Of a stretch of DNA of 64,000 bases, positions 22,910 through 35,564 are shown in pieces. The notes beneath the pieces were generated by a model, which saw nothing but the letters and a program-made list of their open reading frames with translations, ran no database searches and was not told the origin of the DNA. Each line of letters opens with the position of its first letter. Position 1 is the stretch's first letter. Both the position numbers and the translations under genes were made by a program. The stretch comes from Burkholderia oklahomensis C6786 (GTDB lineage Bacteria; Pseudomonadota; Gammaproteobacteria; Burkholderiales; Burkholderiaceae): the NCBI RefSeq assembly GCF_000959365.1, contig NZ_CP009556.1, forward strand, positions 1,240,001 through 1,304,000, given 5' to 3'.

Positions 22910-23150
22910 CGCGGGGCGGTTTGGCGGCGCGCGCGTGCGCGAAGCGGCTCGCGCGGTTCGCGCCGAGCGTCGCATGCGCGCCGAGCCGATCCGTCTTGCC
23001 GCGATCGATTCGCTTCGCCAGGTGCGGCCCAGGCGCGGCTCATCGCAGCGCCGCCGCGCGCGCCGGCTGGCCGTGACGAATGCGCGCTCGGCGCGTTCGC
23101 GCGCTTGCTGCTAAGCTGGCCGCTCGAATGCATCGACAAGGCGCGTCCCC

Positions 23151-23512
23151 ATGTTCCAGGCAGGCACCGGCATCAACTTCGAAGCGGCGTTGCGCGGCGT
23201 GACCGAATACTGGTCACCGCGCATCGTCGGACGCGTGAACGACCAGTACGTGAAGGTCGCGAAGCTGAAGGGCGAGTTCACGTGGCACAAGCACGCCGAC
23301 GAGGACGAGATGTTCTACGTCGTCTACGGCAGCTTGCGGATCCAGTTCGAGGATCGCGACGTCGTGCTGAACGCGGGCGACTTCTGCATCGTGCCGAAGA
23401 ACACGATGCACAACCCGGTCGCCGAGGACGAGTGCGGGATCGCGCTGATCGAGACCGTCACGACGCTGCACACGGGCGATACGCCGTCGCCGCGCGCGAA
23501 GGGCATCGACGC

Positions 23513-23528
<16 letters not shown>
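23151..23528 (+). CDS. Cupin-domain protein
   Basis: 125 residues forming a single cupin barrel. The metal motif is recognisable as WHKHADEDEMFYVVYGSLRIQF (two His, Glu) followed by GDFCIVPKNTMHNP (last His). Small stand-alone cupins may bind metal and act as isomerases, dioxygenases or sensors; the substrate is unknown. Its 3' end overlaps the convergent bceM gene by 16 bases. About 240 bases upstream of it contain no gene. Confidence 0.85.
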
Positions 23529-25520
<1,992 letters not shown>

Positions 25521-25545
25521 CTAATCGAACGATGGGTGAATCGGA

Positions 25546-26604
25546 TCATGCGGATGCGCGCGCGGCGCCCGCGAGCGCTTGCCGGGGCGCGCCGCGCGTC
25601 AGGCGCCGCTCGAAGCCGTACCAGCTCGCGGTCGCATACGCGAGCGTGATGCCGAACGCGAGCGCCGCCGTCGGATAGCGGTTCAGGTGCAGCGGCCAGA
25701 GCGCGTACAGCACGCTCAGATGGACGAGATAGATCGTGTAGCTGACGGTGCCGATGTAGACGAGCGCCGGATTCGTCAGCACGCGCTGCACGAGGCCGCG
25801 GCCGCGCAGCGCGATCACGACGATCGACGTGCAGAGCACGAGCGAGAGGCTGTAGAGCGTCGCGTTGGAGAGCGGCGTGTTCGCCGCGCGGAAGCGCGGA
25901 TACGACAGGTGCAGCCACGCGAGCGCCGCGAGCGCCGCGCATGCAAGCGCGATCGCCGCGCCGTAGTACGGCTCGAGCGCGCGCCGGTCGCGGCGCAGCA
26001 CGACCGCGAGCAACGCGCCCGCGGCGAGCAGGTCCATCCGGAACGGCGTCAGGTAGTAGATCGGCCAGAACGAATCGAACCACGGCGTCGCGACCGCGCG
26101 CAGCAGCGGCGCCGCGACGATCAGCGCGGCCGCGACCCATGCGAGCGCGCGCTCCGGGCAGAGCAGCACGACGAACGGCCAGAAGATGTAGAACTGCTCC
26201 TCGACGGCGAGCGACCACAGCACGTTCAGGCTCTCGTGCCCGATGCTGCCGAGCGACAGCCCGATGTTCGTCGAGAAGAACGCGTACCACGGCCAGTGCT
26301 TCGCCCATTCGGCGCCGAACAGGATCGACGAGACGACGAGCAGCAGCAGATACGGCGGCAGGATGCGGCGTACCCGGCGCGCGTAGAAGTAGCCGAAGTA
26401 CGACTGGCCGCGCGACTTGCGTTCGAGCAGGATGCCGGTGATGAGAAGGCCGCTCAGGACGAAGAAGAGATCGACGCCGATCCACAGCGGGGCCTTCAGC
26501 GCATGCTGGAAGAACACCGCGAGCACGGCGAACGCGCGCAGGCCGTCGAGCTGGACGATGCGGCCGGCGTGGGCGGGCGGGGCAACGAGCGTATCGCGAG
26601 TCAT
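25546..26604 (-). CDS. bceO: Membrane acyltransferase, AcylT-3 (OafA/YrhL-like) family
   Basis: 352 residues, about ten hydrophobic segments. The catalytic region VQLDGLRAFAVLAVFFQHA (His) and DLFFVLSGLLITGILLER are classical for family-3 acyltransferases, with LWSLAVEEQFYIFWPF further on. It probably O-acetylates sugars of the exopolysaccharide at the inner membrane. It lies 34 bases upstream of gmd on the same strand. Confidence 0.9.
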   Translation of the reverse strand: MTRDTLVAPPAHAGRIVQLDGLRAFAVLAVFFQHALKAPLWIGVDLFFVLSGLLITGILLERKSRGQSYFGYFYARRVRRILPPYLLLLVVSSILFGAEWAKHWPWYAFFSTNIGLSLGSIGHESLNVLWSLAVEEQFYIFWPFVVLLCPERALAWVAAALIVAAPLLRAVATPWFDSFWPIYYLTPFRMDLLAAGALLAVVLRRDRRALEPYYGAAIALACAALAALAWLHLSYPRFRAANTPLSNATLYSLSLVLCTSIVVIALRGRGLVQRVLTNPALVYIGTVSYTIYLVHLSVLYALWPLHLNRYPTAALAFGITLAYATASWYGFERRLTRGAPRQALAGAARASA

Positions 26605-27131
26605 CGTGCATAGGCGCGGACGATGACGATTCGAGGCCGGCCGCGCGCTGCGCTTGCGTCGTTCCGATCGTCGTGCATCCGCTGAAATAAATGAAAGATC
26701 GAGTTGAAATCGATTCTAGGGAAAAGAAATCGGCAAAAAAACGCGTCGCGGTTCGTTCGACTTTTTCTGAAGCGGCGCGGCAGGCCCGTCCGCCGGGCAA
26801 GCGGCGGATGCAATGCGAAATTCGACCCCGATTGTCTCGATCGCGCGCGCGATGCGGCGCGGCATTTTCTACGCGCCCCGCGGGCGCCGCCGGTCGTTCT
26901 TGCTGGCGGAAAGCGGCTCGAAATGATTATTCGATGCACGATCGCGCATCGAAATATCCGCAAATATTTCCAAATTTCTTGTGAATATTTTTGCTTGTAA
27001 CCTGCTTCGCATCGTTTGAAACCTATTTTGCGATGCGTGCATGTGTCGCAAACGCACGAGCGTTTCGCGCGTCCGGCTCGCATTTCGGCCAGGCGCGCGG
27101 GCGTCTCGTCACGGTCGAAGGGAGAGGCGTT
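26605..27131. promoter_or_regulatory. AT-rich divergent intergenic region of the exopolysaccharide locus
   Basis: 527 bases between divergent bceO and bceP with no credible gene. The part at 26920-27000 is clearly richer in A+T than its neighbours, with repeated AAATATT-type runs, and is the likely site of both promoters and possibly H-NS-type silencing. No confident -35/-10 pair could be chosen. Confidence 0.5.
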
Positions 27132-29312
27132 TTGCGACGTTTGATGCGGATGGGAGTGGCGGTGTGCGCGGCGGCGATGCTCGCGGGCGCCGCGAGAGCG
27201 GAGAACGTGCTGCCCGCGACGACGTCGTGGATCGGCAATACCTATGGCTACGGCGACGGCACGTGGACGCAGATCGACATTCGCGCGATCGCGGTCGCGC
27301 CCGACGGCAAGGTGTATACGAATGCGCCGTGGGACGAGAGCGGCGCGGAAGCGAGCGTCTATCAGGACGGCAAGATGCTCGGCTTCGCGGGCGGCACGCA
27401 CGGCTGGGGCAACGCGGGCGGCAGCGCGATCGCGGTCAACAGCCGCTATGCGTACGTCGCGATCGCGGTCGGCAACGAAAAGGGCCGGCTCGTCGGACCG
27501 GGCGTCTGGCCGGACAAGGGCCGGCAGTGGTACGGGATCTCGCGCCGCGACATCGGCGACGTGAAGCAGGCCGCGCCGTTTCGCAGCGCGAAGGCGTCGG
27601 ACGCGCGCGCGAAGCTCGCGGCGAGCTTCCTGATGGTCAACGAAGTGCCGACCGACACGCGCGCGGAAGTCGCGGGCCTCGCGGCGAACGACAGCGTGCT
27701 GTACGCGACCGATCCGCTGCACGACACCGTCAACGTGTACGACGCGCAGACGATGCAGAAGAAGGGCGCATGGAGCGCGCACGAGCCGGGCCGGATCGCG
27801 CTCGCGGGCGACGGCACGCTGTGGCTGTTGACCGACACGGTGAACGGCCCGGCGAAGCTCGCGCACGTGCGATCCGACGGCCGCAAGATCGACGACGCGC
27901 CCGAGCTGCCGCCGGGGACCGAGGCCGTCGACGTCGCGACCGACGCGAAGGGCCGCGTGCTGATCGCCGACAACGGTGCGCGCCAGCAGGTCCTGATCTT
28001 CTCGAAATCCGGCGAAGGCGGCTATGCGATGTCCGGCACGCTCGGCGAGCGCGGCGGCATCTTCGCGGGCTACGCTGGGCGGCCGGGGCCGCAGCGCTTC
28101 AACGGGCTGACGGGCGTCGGCGTCGATCGCGCGGGCAACGTCTACGTCGCGACGAACGGCATCGGCCCGCGCCACGGCACGATCGGCGCGGGGCTCGGCA
28201 GCACGCTCGAGAGCTACGCGCCGGACGGCCGGCTGCGCTGGCAGGTGCAGGGGCTCTTGTTCGTCGACGGCGCGTGGATCGATCCGGGCCGGCCGAACAG
28301 CGTCTACACCGGCAACAAGCGCTTCGAGCTCGATCTGTCGAAGCCCGTCGGCAAGGAATGGAAATATGCCGGATTCCTGTCGAATCGCTTCAAGTATCCG
28401 GACGATCCGGTGTTCAACACCGATCAATGGCCGGGGATGCCGTTCGCGCGCAAGGTCGCCGGTCACACGTTCCTCTACCTGACCGACATGTATGCGGACC
28501 ATCTGAAGATCTATCGCTTCGATCCGAAGCGCGACGGCGAGACCGCGATTCCGTCGGGGCTGCTCGCGGGCCGCGCGCGGCCCGTCGACAAGGTGCCGAA
28601 CCGGCCGTCGGGCGGCGACTGGATCTGGCGCGACGCGAACGGCAACGGCCGCATCGACGCAGGCGAGTTCGAGCTGAACACGACCGGCAAGGGCATGGCG
28701 GGCGGCTGGGGCTGGTGGGTCGACACGAACGGCGACATCTGGCGCACGAGCGACACGCGCGGCATCCGGCGCTTCCGCTTCGGCGGCCTCGACAAGGCCG
28801 GCAATCCGATCTACGCGTACGACAAGCTGACGACGTATCCGACGCCGGCGCCGTTCACCGAGTTGCGCCGCTCGCTGTACGACGCGTCGACCGACACGCT
28901 GTACGTGACGGGCTACACGGCCGACGCGCCGCGCGTGGGCGGCCTTTCGAAGGAAGTGGGGCGCGTGCTCGTGCGCTTCGACAAGTGGTCGAGCGGCTCG
29001 CCCGTCGTGCGCTACCAGGTTTCGCTGCCGTGGCAGCTCGACGCGAAGCCGATCTTCAACCTGATCGGCCTGACGGTCGAAGGCCGTTACCTGTTCGGCG
29101 TCGAGCCGGCCGGCACCGTGCACGTGTACGACAAGGAGAACGGCCGCGAGCTCGGCGTGATCAAGCCGGGGCCGGAAGTCGGGCGCGCGTCCGGCTGGGT
29201 CGACGTCCCGTTCGGGATCAGCGCGTACAAGCGCGACAACGGCGAGTACCTGATCTTCGTCGAGGAGGACGCGCGCGGCAAAGTGATGATGTATCGATGG
29301 AGGCCGCAATGA
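27132..29312 (+). CDS. bceP: Exported beta-propeller-like protein of the exopolysaccharide locus
   Basis: About 726 residues with a signal peptide (LRRLMRMGVAVCAAAMLAGAARA-type, Ala-x-Ala cleavage before ENV). The mature part has repeated short motifs such as IAVAPDGKVYTNAP, VDRAGNVYVATNG and WWVDTNGDIWRTSD, typical of NHL/SMP-30-like beta-propellers. Start TTG 27132 is preferred because GGGAGAGG lies five bases before it; ATG 27144 is the alternative. Position matches the uncharacterised bceP of cepacian clusters. Periplasmic role in polymer handling is inference. Confidence 0.7.
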   Translation: MRRLMRMGVAVCAAAMLAGAARAENVLPATTSWIGNTYGYGDGTWTQIDIRAIAVAPDGKVYTNAPWDESGAEASVYQDGKMLGFAGGTHGWGNAGGSAIAVNSRYAYVAIAVGNEKGRLVGPGVWPDKGRQWYGISRRDIGDVKQAAPFRSAKASDARAKLAASFLMVNEVPTDTRAEVAGLAANDSVLYATDPLHDTVNVYDAQTMQKKGAWSAHEPGRIALAGDGTLWLLTDTVNGPAKLAHVRSDGRKIDDAPELPPGTEAVDVATDAKGRVLIADNGARQQVLIFSKSGEGGYAMSGTLGERGGIFAGYAGRPGPQRFNGLTGVGVDRAGNVYVATNGIGPRHGTIGAGLGSTLESYAPDGRLRWQVQGLLFVDGAWIDPGRPNSVYTGNKRFELDLSKPVGKEWKYAGFLSNRFKYPDDPVFNTDQWPGMPFARKVAGHTFLYLTDMYADHLKIYRFDPKRDGETAIPSGLLAGRARPVDKVPNRPSGGDWIWRDANGNGRIDAGEFELNTTGKGMAGGWGWWVDTNGDIWRTSDTRGIRRFRFGGLDKAGNPIYAYDKLTTYPTPAPFTELRRSLYDASTDTLYVTGYTADAPRVGGLSKEVGRVLVRFDKWSSGSPVVRYQVSLPWQLDAKPIFNLIGLTVEGRYLFGVEPAGTVHVYDKENGRELGVIKPGPEVGRASGWVDVPFGISAYKRDNGEYLIFVEEDARGKVMMYRWRPQ

Positions 29313-29360
29313 ACGGCGCGTGGACGAGGGCAGGCGTGAACGGAGCGGGGCGGCGCGGCC

Positions 29361-30830
29361 ATGGATAAAGGCATTCTGAAGAACGTCGCGATCAATTTCT
29401 TCGGCTTGATCCTGCCGACCTTCGTGTCGCTCGTGACGGTGCCCGCGTACATCAAGGCGCTCGGCGTCGAGCGCTACGGCGTCGTGAGCCTCGTGTGGAC
29501 GCTGATCGGCTATTTCGGGATCCTCGATCTCGGGATGAGCATGGCCGCGCAGAACCACATCTCGAAGGCGCTCGCGAGCGGCGACGCGAAAGAGAGCGCG
29601 CACGTGTTCTGGAGCGCGTTCTGGCTCAACCTCGCGACCGGGATCGCGGGCGGGCTCCTGATCTACTTCGGCGCGTTCATGTACACCGCGTACTTCACGA
29701 AGGTGTCGGCCGAGCTGCAGCACGAGGTGTATCTCGCGCTGCCGTGGCTCGCGCTCGCGATTCCGCTCGCGAACGTGTCGTGGGTGTTTGCCGGCGCGAT
29801 CAACGGCGCCGAGCGTTTCGGCGTGTTCAACACGAACCAGACGATCGGCACGTTCCTGTTCCAGCTCTTGCCGCTGTTCGCCGCGTGGCTCGTCGCGCCG
29901 ACGCTGCAGGTCGTGCTCGCCGCCGCGGTCGGCGCGCGCTTCATCGCCGCGGTGATGCTCGGCTCGGCGAGCATGAAAGTGCTCGGCATCCGCAGGATCG
30001 AGCCGCCGCAGCTCGGCACCGCGAAGGGGCTCTTCAACTTCGGCGGCTGGATGCTGATCGCGAGCACGACGAGCATGATCGCCGACACGCTCGACCGCGT
30101 GATGCTGGGCGCCGGGCTCGGCGCGAAGTACGTCACGTATTACACGGTGCCGCAGAACCTCGTCACGCGCTTGAACATGCTGCCGAACGCGCTCGTGCGC
30201 ACGCTGTTCCCGCGGCTGTCGGCGGTCGGCCGCGACCACGCGGACACGCTCGTCAAGCAGTCGCTCGAATTCCTGAACGGCGTGTTCACGCCGGTCGCGA
30301 TCGTCGCGGTCTTCGCGCTCGGGCCGTTCCTCACGCTGTGGATCGGCAAGGATCTCGCCGAGCTGTCGGCGCCCGTCGGCCGCGTGCTCGTGATCAGCGT
30401 GTGGCTCGTCGGACAGGCGAGCGTCACGCGCATCCTGATCCAGTCGCAGGTCAACCCGGCGCGCGCCGCCGCCGCGGGCCTCGTGCAGATGCCGTTCTTC
30501 GTCGGCGCGCTGTGGCTCGGCATCCACCATTTCGGGCTGATCGGCGCGGCCGTCGTCGTCGCCGCGCGCGCGCTCGTCGATTACGGCGTGCTGCTGTATC
30601 TGTCCGCGATCCGGATGCGCGCGATCGCGCTCGACATGTTCGCGCACCTCGCATTCCTGCTTGCGAGCCTTTACTTCGCGCACGCGCTGCCAGGCGGCCT
30701 CGCCGCCGCGGTCGCCGGATGCGCGGTCGCGGTCGCGCTGAACGTCGGCTGGTCGATCACGATGACGCCCGGCATGCGCGCACTCGCGCGCAGCGTGCTC
30801 GTGCGCCTGAACCCGAGGAAGAGCGTATGA
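29361..30830 (+). CDS. bceQ: Polysaccharide repeat-unit flippase (Wzx/MATE-type)
   Basis: 489 residues, 12 or more predicted transmembrane segments from the first line (ILKNVAINFFGLILPTFVSLV) to the end, with the polysaccharide-transport signature GVERYGVVSLVWTLIGYFGILDLGM. It should move lipid-linked repeat units across the inner membrane for Wzy-type polymerisation. Its stop overlaps the bceR start (ATGA), showing tight coupling. Confidence 0.9.
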   Translation: MDKGILKNVAINFFGLILPTFVSLVTVPAYIKALGVERYGVVSLVWTLIGYFGILDLGMSMAAQNHISKALASGDAKESAHVFWSAFWLNLATGIAGGLLIYFGAFMYTAYFTKVSAELQHEVYLALPWLALAIPLANVSWVFAGAINGAERFGVFNTNQTIGTFLFQLLPLFAAWLVAPTLQVVLAAAVGARFIAAVMLGSASMKVLGIRRIEPPQLGTAKGLFNFGGWMLIASTTSMIADTLDRVMLGAGLGAKYVTYYTVPQNLVTRLNMLPNALVRTLFPRLSAVGRDHADTLVKQSLEFLNGVFTPVAIVAVFALGPFLTLWIGKDLAELSAPVGRVLVISVWLVGQASVTRILIQSQVNPARAAAAGLVQMPFFVGALWLGIHHFGLIGAAVVVAARALVDYGVLLYLSAIRMRAIALDMFAHLAFLLASLYFAHALPGGLAAAVAGCAVAVALNVGWSITMTPGMRALARSVLVRLNPRKSV

Positions 30831-33289
30831 ATCGCGATCTTGCAGAACACCCGTTGCAGCGCGCCGCGACGTTTCAGGACGTCGAGCGCGCCGCGCGCGA
30901 CGCGCGCGTCGCCGATGCGCCGCCGCCCCCGCTGCGCGCGCGCGACGCGGCGCGGCCGCTGCGCGTCGCGATCGTCCACGACTGGCTCGTCACCTATGCG
31001 GGCGCCGAGCGCGTGCTCGAGCAGATCGTCGCGTGCTTTCCGGACGCGGATCTGTTCGGCCTCGTCGATTTCCTCGACGATCGCACGTTCCTGCGCGGCA
31101 AGCCGGTCACGACGTCGTTCATCCAGAAGCTGCCGTACGCGCGCACGAAGTACCGCAGCTATCTGCCGCTGATGCCGCTCGCGATCGAGCAGCTCGACGT
31201 GTCCGCGTACGACCTCGTCATTTCGAGCAGCCACGCGGTCGCGAAGGGCATTCTCACCGGGCCGGACCAGGTGCACGTGAGCTACGTGCATTCGCCGATC
31301 CGCTACGCGTGGGACCTCCAGCATCAGTACCTCGAACAATCGCAGTTGACGCGCGGCGTCAAATCCGCGGTCGCGCGGCTGATCCTGCATTACATCCGCA
31401 ACTGGGACGTGCGCACGTCGAATTCGGTCGACCGCTTCGTCGCGAACTCGGCGTTCATCGCGCGGCGCATCCACAAGGTCTATCAGCGCGACGCGGCGGT
31501 CGTGTTTCCGCCCGTCGACGTCGACGCGTTCACGCTGTCGACGCACAAGGAAGACTTCTACCTGACCGCGTCGCGGATGGTGCCGTACAAGAAGATCGAC
31601 CTGATCGTCGAAGCGTTCGCGCAGATGCCCGAGCGGCGGCTCGTCGTGATCGGCGACGGCCCGGACATGCGGAAGATCCGCGCGAAGGCCGCGCCGAACG
31701 TCGAGATCATGGGCTATCAGCCGTTCTCGGTGCTGCAGGACCGGATGCGCCGCGCGAAGGCGTTCGTGTTCGCGGCGGAGGAGGATTTCGGGATCTCGGT
31801 CGTCGAGGCGCAGGCGTGCGGCACGCCCGTCATCGCGTTCGGCAAGGGCGGCGCGCTCGAGACGGTGCGCGACGCGGCGTCGCACGAGCGGCCGACCGGC
31901 GTGTTCTTCGACGAGCAGAGCGCGCGCGCGATCGTCGACGCGGTCGACGCCTTCGAGCGTGCGCCGGACCGCTTCAAGCCGGAGGACTGCCGCGCGAACG
32001 CCGAGCGGTTTTCCGCCGCGCATTTCCGGCGGCGCTTCGTCGCGCAGATCGATGCACTGCTGCCGAACGCGCAGGCGCGCGCGATGCGCGCGGGCGCGGC
32101 GCGGCCGGCCAGCGGCACGTCGCTCGCGGCGAGCGGCCTGAGGGCGCTCGTGCTCGACCAGAGCGGCGTGCTCGGCGGCGCCGAGCTGTCGCTGCTCGAA
32201 ATCATGAAGCATCTGCGCGATTCGGCCGACGTCGTGCTGTTCGACGACGGTCCGTTCCGCGCGGCGCTCGACGAGGCGGGCGTGCATGTCGACGTCGTCG
32301 GCCAGCGCGCGCTCGCGGGCGTCCACAAGCAGGGCGGCGTGTCGCTGCGCGCGGCGGGCAGCCTGCTCGCGCTCGTGCGGGAAGTCGCGCGGCGCGCGCG
32401 CGACGCCGACGTGATCTACGCGAACACGCAGCGCGCGATGGTGGTCGGCGCGCTCGCCGGGCGGCTCGCGCGCAAGCCGGTCGTCTGGCATCTGCGCGAC
32501 ATCGTCAGCGAAGCGCATTTCGGTTCGAAGCAGCGCCTGGCGATCAAGCATTGCGCGCGGCTCGGCGTGACGCGCGTGATCGCGAACTCGGACGCGTCCG
32601 CGCAGGCGTTCCTCGCGCTGACGGACTTCGATCGCCGCGCGGTGCAGGTCGTCTTCAACGGGATCTCGGCCGAGCCGTTCGTCGCGCTGGAACCGGTCCG
32701 CCAGGCCGCGCTGCGCGTGCGCTTCGGCTTGCCGGCCGATGCGTGGATCGTCGGCTCGTTCAGCCGGCTCGCGCACTGGAAGGGGCAGCACGTGCTGCTC
32801 GAGGCGGCGCGGCTCTATCCGGACATGCACGTCGCGCTCGTCGGCGCGCCGCTCTTCGGCGAGGACGAATACGCGGCCGAGCTGCGCGGCTACGTCGCGC
32901 TGCACGGGCTCGGCGAGCGTGTGCATTTCCTCGGCTTCCAGCGCGACGTCGCCGCGTGCATGAAGGCGGTCGACGTCGTCGCGCACACGTCGATCACGCC
33001 GGAGCCGTTCGGCCGCGTGATCGTCGAAGGGATGCTTGCGAAGCGGCCGGTCGTCGCGGCGCGCGCGGGCGGCGTCGTCGAGATCATCGACGACGACGTG
33101 AACGGCCTCCTCTGCGGACCCGGCGACGCCCATGCGCTCGCCGACGCGCTCGCCGCGCTGCGGACCGATGCGGTCCTGTGCGAGCGGCTCGTCGCGAACG
33201 GCCACGACACCGCGGTGAGCCGCTTCGGCACGCGGACTTACGTCGAGCAGGTCGAGCGGATTCTCGCCGAGACCGCGCGGCGGCGGTGA
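30827..33289 (+). CDS. bceR: Double-domain glycosyltransferase (two GT4 modules)
   Basis: 820 residues with two full GT-B glycosyltransferases in one chain. Module 1 (about 45-420) has VSYVHSPIRYAWDLQHQY and the donor-site EEDFGISVVEAQACGTPVIAFGKGG. Module 2 (about 440-815) has VWHLRDIVSEAHFG and PEPFGRVIVEGMLAKRPVVAARAGGVVEI. It would add two sugars in succession to the lipid-linked cepacian repeat. The ATG overlaps the flippase stop by four bases. Confidence 0.92.
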   Translation: MNRDLAEHPLQRAATFQDVERAARDARVADAPPPPLRARDAARPLRVAIVHDWLVTYAGAERVLEQIVACFPDADLFGLVDFLDDRTFLRGKPVTTSFIQKLPYARTKYRSYLPLMPLAIEQLDVSAYDLVISSSHAVAKGILTGPDQVHVSYVHSPIRYAWDLQHQYLEQSQLTRGVKSAVARLILHYIRNWDVRTSNSVDRFVANSAFIARRIHKVYQRDAAVVFPPVDVDAFTLSTHKEDFYLTASRMVPYKKIDLIVEAFAQMPERRLVVIGDGPDMRKIRAKAAPNVEIMGYQPFSVLQDRMRRAKAFVFAAEEDFGISVVEAQACGTPVIAFGKGGALETVRDAASHERPTGVFFDEQSARAIVDAVDAFERAPDRFKPEDCRANAERFSAAHFRRRFVAQIDALLPNAQARAMRAGAARPASGTSLAASGLRALVLDQSGVLGGAELSLLEIMKHLRDSADVVLFDDGPFRAALDEAGVHVDVVGQRALAGVHKQGGVSLRAAGSLLALVREVARRARDADVIYANTQRAMVVGALAGRLARKPVVWHLRDIVSEAHFGSKQRLAIKHCARLGVTRVIANSDASAQAFLALTDFDRRAVQVVFNGISAEPFVALEPVRQAALRVRFGLPADAWIVGSFSRLAHWKGQHVLLEAARLYPDMHVALVGAPLFGEDEYAAELRGYVALHGLGERVHFLGFQRDVAACMKAVDVVAHTSITPEPFGRVIVEGMLAKRPVVAARAGGVVEIIDDDVNGLLCGPGDAHALADALAALRTDAVLCERLVANGHDTAVSRFGTRTYVEQVERILAETARRR

Positions 33290-34173
33290 AACCGGTTCGA
33301 TGGCGAGCGTGGGCGGCGCGGCGGGTTGGGCCGACCGCGCCGAATTTTCTGCGCGGTCCGCTTGCGCTTGCTTTGTCGAGCCGAATCGGCGCGGCGCTTC
33401 TTGATCGCGCTGTCGTGACGAGCGCGCAGCGGGGCGCAGCGGGCGGTTCGGGACGCCGAGCTCGGTTCATTTCTCGTGACGGACGCGGCTCGATCGCTTC
33501 GCCGTTCGACCCGTTCGGGTCGGGCGTTTTCCGAGATCGGCGCGGCGTCGTTCGTTCGAGCGCTTTCGACAGGACGCAGCCGGTCGCGGATTTCGTCGCC
33601 TGGCCGCTGCATTGCCGCGTAGGCCTGCGAATCGCGACCCGGTGTTCATATTGCAGGCCCGTGGGCTTGGATTATTCCAGAGTCGCTCACATCGCCGAGC
33701 AGGCGTCGGGACCGGATCGGAGTCGACCGCATCGCCTGGCGCACGTCCGCGTGCGCGCCTCGGCGATCACACTGGCGACACTGGGTGCCCGAACGCGCCG
33801 TCGCTCGCATCGTCGGCAGCCGCCGGAATTGCTTCGCAGCCCGTCATATCGCGGAGCAGAAGCATCGGATTGATGCGTGTCCGTTCATGCCGCCGGTGGG
33901 GCGTCAGACGTGCCGCGCGATCGCTCGCATCGCCGCAGCGACGTTCGGATCGCTGTCTTCACGCGCCCAAGGCCCTATGAAACGGTTTCCGACCGAGACG
34001 TATCGAGGGTGGTGTGTCGAAGACATTCGCGGCAACGTCGCCATGCACGAGCCCGATTTACCGCGCCGCCCAGCGCACGCTGACTGCAACCGCGCTCATA
34101 CTGCCGGCACACGATGCGTTGGCCGCTTCGATCCTCGCGCAGCAGGCCCGCCGCAAGCCGCCTGCCCCGCTCG
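33290..34173. other. Gene-free stretch between bceR and bceS
   Basis: 884 bases between two convergent genes. The open frames found here show no recognisable family, have Arg-rich compositions typical of non-coding high-GC DNA, and lack good ribosome sites. I see no terminator with a T-run and no mobile-element signature. It may be decayed sequence of a lost gene. Confidence 0.5.
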
Positions 34174-35346
34174 TCAGACAGGCATCTGCTGCTGCGCGGC
34201 CGCCGCGACGGCCCGCTTCGGCTTGAGGCTCGCCGACCAGCGCATCGCCGGCAGCTCGAACATCCGGTAGAACAGATACGCGACGGGCACGACGGCCGCG
34301 ATGAACGCGAACGACGGCCAGATCGACAACTGCAGCTCGGATCGGTACAGCACCGACGCGACGCACACGAAGAACGGCAGATGGATCAGGTACAGTGAAT
34401 AGCTGAAATCGCCGAACCACGACAGCGCCCGCATCGGCGCGGAAGCCGGCACGGGCCGCGCGAGCGCCGCGTACAGGTAGCACGCGAAGCCGGCCGCCCA
34501 TAGCTGGAACGCGCCGTACTGCCCGAAATGGAACGCGACGCAGCCGAGCGCGACGCCGATCGCCGCGGCCAGGTACCAGAGCCGCGACGGGGCAGGCGCG
34601 ACGTGCGCGTCGCGCCGCGCGCGGACGTCGGCGATCCACGCGCCGACTGTCCACGACAGCCAGTACGACGTAAAAAACTGCAGGTCGTGCCGCTCGAGCA
34701 GCCAGGCCGACGCGACATTGACGAGCGCGATCGCGACGACGACGGGCAGCATTCCGAAGCGGCGGCGCGCCGCGAAGAGGAGCGGGTAGATCGCGTAGAA
34801 CTGCACTTCGAGCGACAAGGTCCATAGCGCGCCGTTCGACCCGTACGTGTAGCCCGCGACGCCCTGCAGCGAAAGCAGGTTGACGACGAACGACGTGAGC
34901 CCGATGTCGCGGATCTTGTGGCTGACGGGCTCGATCTGCAGGCTGATCGAGTCGAACACGAGCGTCGCGACGAGCGCGGCGAGCAGCACCGGATAGATGC
35001 GGGCGAAGCGACGCGCCCAGAAGTTCGGCGCGTTGAGCCGGTACGACGGATCGGCGGCGAGCTTGAGCGCCGCGTTGCGGTGGATGCAATAGCCGCTGAT
35101 CACGAAGAAGATGGGCACGCCGGCCGAGCCCCACGCGAACGGAAACGTCAGATAGCCGACGATCACGCTCGGATCGAGCGAATGGCCATAGGTCCGATGG
35201 AAGCTCTGCATCCCGACCCACACGACCTGCCGGCAGTGAAAGTACGCGACGAGCAGCGCGGCGAAGCCGCGCAGCGCGTCGATCAGGTGTTCCTTGTGGT
35301 CGGTGGCGGGCGGCCGCGCGCCCAACGTCACGCTCGAAGCATTCAT
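34174..35346 (-). CDS. bceS: Membrane acyltransferase, AcylT-3 family
   Basis: 390 residues and about ten hydrophobic helices. Catalytic-type stretches HLIDALRGFAALLVAYFHCRQ and PIFFVISGYCIHRNAALK, then ALWTLSLEVQFYAIYPLLF. A second candidate for acetylating the exopolysaccharide. ATG 35346 is chosen because the family core starts soon after; the frame runs 20 codons further to 35406. Convergent with bceR. Confidence 0.87.
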   Translation of the reverse strand: MNASSVTLGARPPATDHKEHLIDALRGFAALLVAYFHCRQVVWVGMQSFHRTYGHSLDPSVIVGYLTFPFAWGSAGVPIFFVISGYCIHRNAALKLAADPSYRLNAPNFWARRFARIYPVLLAALVATLVFDSISLQIEPVSHKIRDIGLTSFVVNLLSLQGVAGYTYGSNGALWTLSLEVQFYAIYPLLFAARRRFGMLPVVVAIALVNVASAWLLERHDLQFFTSYWLSWTVGAWIADVRARRDAHVAPAPSRLWYLAAAIGVALGCVAFHFGQYGAFQLWAAGFACYLYAALARPVPASAPMRALSWFGDFSYSLYLIHLPFFVCVASVLYRSELQLSIWPSFAFIAAVVPVAYLFYRMFELPAMRWSASLKPKRAVAAAAQQQMPV

Positions 35347-35564
35347 GCGGTCCGGTTCCTTGCAATGAGAAAGGCGCGAAAGGCGCCATTCGATCGTAAT
35401 CCGCAAGAAATCCGGACGGGAGAATAAAAAAATCGCTTATCCAATAAGTGTAATTATTCGTATCCATTCGTAACGGTTTTCACGTTGCGGTATGGCGGCA
35501 AATTATTTATCGATTTTTTTCTGATAGCTTGAGATCCCATGTCGATTGAAGGAAGGAGCCCACG

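Noticed and set aside
26601..30683. 1360-residue minus-strand frame opposite bceP and bceQ
   Set aside because: Arg/His/Val-biased composition, no domain, entirely antisense to genes with clear families.
33612..33980. 122-residue plus-strand frame in the gap after bceR
   Set aside because: No ribosome site, no similarity, composition of non-coding GC-rich DNA.
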